A stretch of 46,242 nt of DNA from Nitrospinaceae bacterium. Its GTDB lineage: Bacteria > Nitrospinota > Nitrospinia > Nitrospinales > VA-1. The notes under the pieces were generated by a model. It was not told the DNA's origin. It searched no databases and worked only from the letters and a program-made list of their open reading frames with translations. Made by a program: the position numbers and the translations under genes. How positions within the stretch are numbered: the stretch's first letter is position 1; each line of letters starts with the position of its first letter. Where the stretch lies: the NCBI GenBank assembly GCA_029261475.1, contig JAJDBG010000078.1, forward strand, positions 1 through 46,242. The letters are read 5' to 3'. Below are positions 44,210 to 46,242 of the stretch, in pieces.

Positions 44210-45151
44210 ATGATACTTGATAACCCCAAAGTCTCTCCAAAATTTCTTGACTCCAACGGTAGATTCAACCTTTATTATCTTCACCAACTATATACCCATA
44301 TCAGCAATACCGTTTCGCGTCGCTTGTTCGAAGAACATTTTATTGATGTTTCATTAACGGCAGGTATGTGGGGAGGGTCTTACCTTGTTGCCAAGGACAA
44401 TGGCATTGCCCGTTCCAATGTTGTGCGTCTTTATAGCCTGGTCAATTTGCCACAAAACAGTCCCCTGGAAGACCCTAAGCATTTCGAAACTTTGATGAAG
44501 CTTTATCAGCAAACATTGGAAACAACATTCTCGAAATACAAGCTACGCCTCAATGATCCTCGCTGGGGAGAGCAAATTCCATACAGCAATAAGAAAAAGC
44601 CGACAACGGCTCTGCAAATGTGGGATCAGAGCAAAAGAATAAACTACCTGCGTGTATTTTTTGTATGGAATTCGGCGACATGGGAAGAAGCCATCATTTA
44701 CGATACCATTCGTAACATCAAGGTGGTCAAGGAATTACTTGACCTGAACCATCGTCCCCCACGCAAGGAGATGTCTGAAATTAAATTTCTCTTGCAAGAT
44801 GTATTGATTATATACTTTACCCTCTATGGTGCCTTGAGCGAAGATTTCCGTGAGCATGGAGAGCCTATTGTGCAAGAACTTTTGAAGGAATTTTTAAAGG
44901 GAATCAGGGAAGAGGAAGTTGCGCAGGAGTGGTATCACAAAGTGTACTCCAGCGCACTCATATACGGCTTAGAAGAGTCTCTGGAAAAACCTTATAAAGA
45001 CTATGGTCTGAATATTCACAAAGTAGAAGATTGGCCTATTGATAAGATAAATTACGTCCCGCCTGAATTATTGGCTAAATTGGGGCCGCCATTAAAAAAT
45101 CAGTTTTTAAAATTCAAGACCAATATGGAAAAAGAAAACTTCCCACAGTAA
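44210..45151 (+). CDS. Unknown soluble helical protein
   Basis: 313 residues, no signal peptide or membrane helix. It is mainly alpha helical with many aromatic residues (for example LYYLHQLYTHISN and YLRVFFVWNSATWEEAI), ending with a charged tail. No domain is recognised. There is no obvious ribosome-binding site, but ATG 44210 is the first start in the frame. It stands between the ilvD terminator and the convergent lipoprotein gene, so it probably has its own promoter in the 150-bp gap after the terminator. Confidence 0.7.
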   Translation: MILDNPKVSPKFLDSNGRFNLYYLHQLYTHISNTVSRRLFEEHFIDVSLTAGMWGGSYLVAKDNGIARSNVVRLYSLVNLPQNSPLEDPKHFETLMKLYQQTLETTFSKYKLRLNDPRWGEQIPYSNKKKPTTALQMWDQSKRINYLRVFFVWNSATWEEAIIYDTIRNIKVVKELLDLNHRPPRKEMSEIKFLLQDVLIIYFTLYGALSEDFREHGEPIVQELLKEFLKGIREEEVAQEWYHKVYSSALIYGLEESLEKPYKDYGLNIHKVEDWPIDKINYVPPELLAKLGPPLKNQFLKFKTNMEKENFPQ

Positions 45152-45215
45152 GAAGACGGCACAAGCCCAAATCGAGAAAAAAAATCAATTCATTTTCAAG
45201 AGAATAAGAAAATAT

Positions 45216-46019
45216 CTAAACAAATTTAAGCAATAGCCAACCCACCAAACCTTTTTGGCCATTACGTTCCTTGTTGGAACCATTCCAAACAGCGACTGCC
45301 ATCAAGGAAGATCCCTCAAACTGGACATCATTTTCATCCTCGGTCTTCAAGCTACGCTTGAAAACCAAGCTCCATTTATTATTCGTCCAAGTTCCTTTTC
45401 CTTTCACATCTTGATGGTCCTGATGTGTAAGTGTGCTGAATCCTTCTGCATTCAAATCTTCGACGCCGGGGTCAGACAATCTCTCAGAGGTATCCTTATT
45501 TTTGAATCCCAAATTGTTACCATTGGTCTGCACATCTTTCCACTGCCAAATATTGACCATTTCACCATCGTTTCCCATGGTGATTGCAGGAGGCTCTCCT
45601 TCTGTTTTTAAGGGGAACATTACTGCCGCCATATCTATGTACATGGCTGAAACGCCAAAACTTTTATCTTTCGTGGCATCGTCCCACTGCAATAAAATTG
45701 CCAATTCTGAAGCGTTGCGAACGGCGGATATGTTGACGTAGCGGATGGATGGATTAGGCCATTTTGGATTAGTGATCATTTGTGGCTCTAACTCAACCTT
45801 CACTTGCTTGGGACCGCTTTGGGAAAGCCACAAAGGGTCCGTCGGATCGAGTGGAAGTTCGCCTGAAATCTTCAGAACTTCAATGAGGGGGCCACAAGTT
45901 TCTTTTTCCAAACATTTTTCTACACCTGGGGTACAAGCCGATAATAGAAAAATAAAAATGTATCCAAGGGCAAAAACTGTTCTCAATTTACTGTTCCTCT
46001 TACAAAGGACCGACACCAT
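45216..46019 (-). CDS. Lipoprotein with ethylbenzene-dehydrogenase-type heme-binding domain (NxrC/EbdC-like)
   Basis: 267 residues. The N-terminal signal ends in the lipobox LLSAC (Cys about 29), so it should be lipid-anchored. The rest resembles the heme-binding gamma subunits of type II DMSO-reductase-family enzymes. ISAVRNASELAILLQWDDAT, MYIDMAAVMFPL, MVNIWQWKDVQ and the closing AVAVWNGSNKERNGQKGLVGW are recurrent in that family. These subunits carry a b-type heme and pass electrons from nitrite, hydrocarbon or chlorate oxidoreductases. No alpha or beta subunit is in the window. It follows the M16 peptidase gene by 18 nt. Confidence 0.75.
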   Translation of the reverse strand: MVSVLCKRNSKLRTVFALGYIFIFLLSACTPGVEKCLEKETCGPLIEVLKISGELPLDPTDPLWLSQSGPKQVKVELEPQMITNPKWPNPSIRYVNISAVRNASELAILLQWDDATKDKSFGVSAMYIDMAAVMFPLKTEGEPPAITMGNDGEMVNIWQWKDVQTNGNNLGFKNKDTSERLSDPGVEDLNAEGFSTLTHQDHQDVKGKGTWTNNKWSLVFKRSLKTEDENDVQFEGSSLMAVAVWNGSNKERNGQKGLVGWLLLKFV

Positions 46020-46037
46020 GATTTGATCTTTTTCAAA

Positions 46038-46242
46038 TTAGTATGCGTTGACAATGCGTTTGATTTCTTCTTCGACCGCCGTTGTGTAGGGGCCAACGAC
46101 GATGACGTTCAATTTTCCTGGAAGTAGAATTCTTTTGGCTACATCCCAAATCTTTCCTGTTGTGATTTCACCCACCCTCCTCCACTCATCCTCTGGACCA
46201 AAATCTTCAGAGTATAATTTGCTGAAACCGTAACGTAGGTTT
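46038..46242 (-). CDS. M16 (pitrilysin-like) metallopeptidase, C-terminal end (partial)
   Basis: The frame enters from the right edge and stops at TAA (46038-46040), giving the last 67 residues. YGFSKLYSEDFGPEDEWRRV, followed by EITTGKIWDVAKRIL and then LNVIVVGPY, is the typical C-terminal helix-strand pattern of M16 family processing peptidases (VxxITxxDVxxVAxxLL, then vvGp). The catalytic HxxEH motif would lie outside the window. It is directly upstream of the heme-binding lipoprotein gene. Confidence 0.75.
   Translation of the reverse strand, partial: NLRYGFSKLYSEDFGPEDEWRRVGEITTGKIWDVAKRILLPGKLNVIVVGPYTTAVEEEIKRIVNAY

Noticed and set aside
1-46242. CRISPR arrays, insertion sequences, prophage or att sites
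   Set aside because: No spaced direct repeats, transposase or phage genes; the single tyrosine recombinase is XerC by its codVWX context, not an integrase.

Overview
The window is a gene-dense bacterial chromosome segment of moderate, AT-leaning base composition. It carries about 48 genes, most of them housekeeping or metabolic. The organism is Gram-negative: there is a predicted lipoprotein with a lipobox, an HtrA-type periplasmic protease and several exported proteins. A Nitrospinota-like lineage is my best guess but only a weak inference. It rests mainly on the heme-binding gamma-type subunit at the right edge, which resembles the NxrC/EbdC family, and on the overall mix of genes. I see no rRNA, tRNA, CRISPR array, insertion sequence or phage gene.

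Left part (1-9.7 kb): the 3' end of hemC, a REC-GGDEF response regulator, and an amino-acid dehydrogenase divergent from nadC. A small IscU-like scaffold protein follows nadC. Next come a DUF1566 protein and a two-gene unit (zinc ribbon plus membrane-anchored pilin-like domain). A minus-strand operon then encodes two DUF1538 membrane proteins, a PII-like protein and a CBS-pair protein. A leucine-rich-repeat protein, an orphan FlgM-like anti-sigma factor and a CopZ-like metal-binding protein complete this part.

Middle (9.7-23.5 kb): ubiE followed by an HtrA/Do-like protease, a DJ-1/PfpI protein and two small Cys-rich proteins. A minus-strand group runs split transketolase (N half, C half), asnB, phzF. 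Upstream of it lie an unusual MerR-like/REC regulator, a heterodimeric ABC exporter with one degenerate ATP site, and a ZIP metal transporter.

Right-middle (23.6-33.9 kb): a ManC/AlgA-type enzyme, a HEAT-repeat exported protein and a GT2 glycosyltransferase. A two-gene unit then encodes an ATP-grasp/FMN-dehydrogenase fusion and an HpcH/HpaI-like TIM-barrel protein with ATGA coupling. This fusion is the most unusual architecture in the window. After it comes an island of unrecognised genes, mostly exported or membrane proteins, two of them behind clear sigma70-type promoters.

Right part (34-46.2 kb): xerC-hslV-hslU (the codVWX order), argB, hrcA-grpE, mutM, a B12-binding radical SAM protein and ilvD with a strong intrinsic terminator. 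An unknown 313-residue protein follows. The edge holds a heme-binding lipoprotein with the 3' end of an M16 peptidase gene just upstream of it.

The themes are nitrogen metabolism and its sensing (amino-acid dehydrogenase, PII-like protein, asparagine synthetase, ArgB, IlvD), proteostasis (HslUV, HtrA, HrcA/GrpE), and envelope sugar or glycan metabolism (ManC, GT2, split transketolase, ABC exporter).
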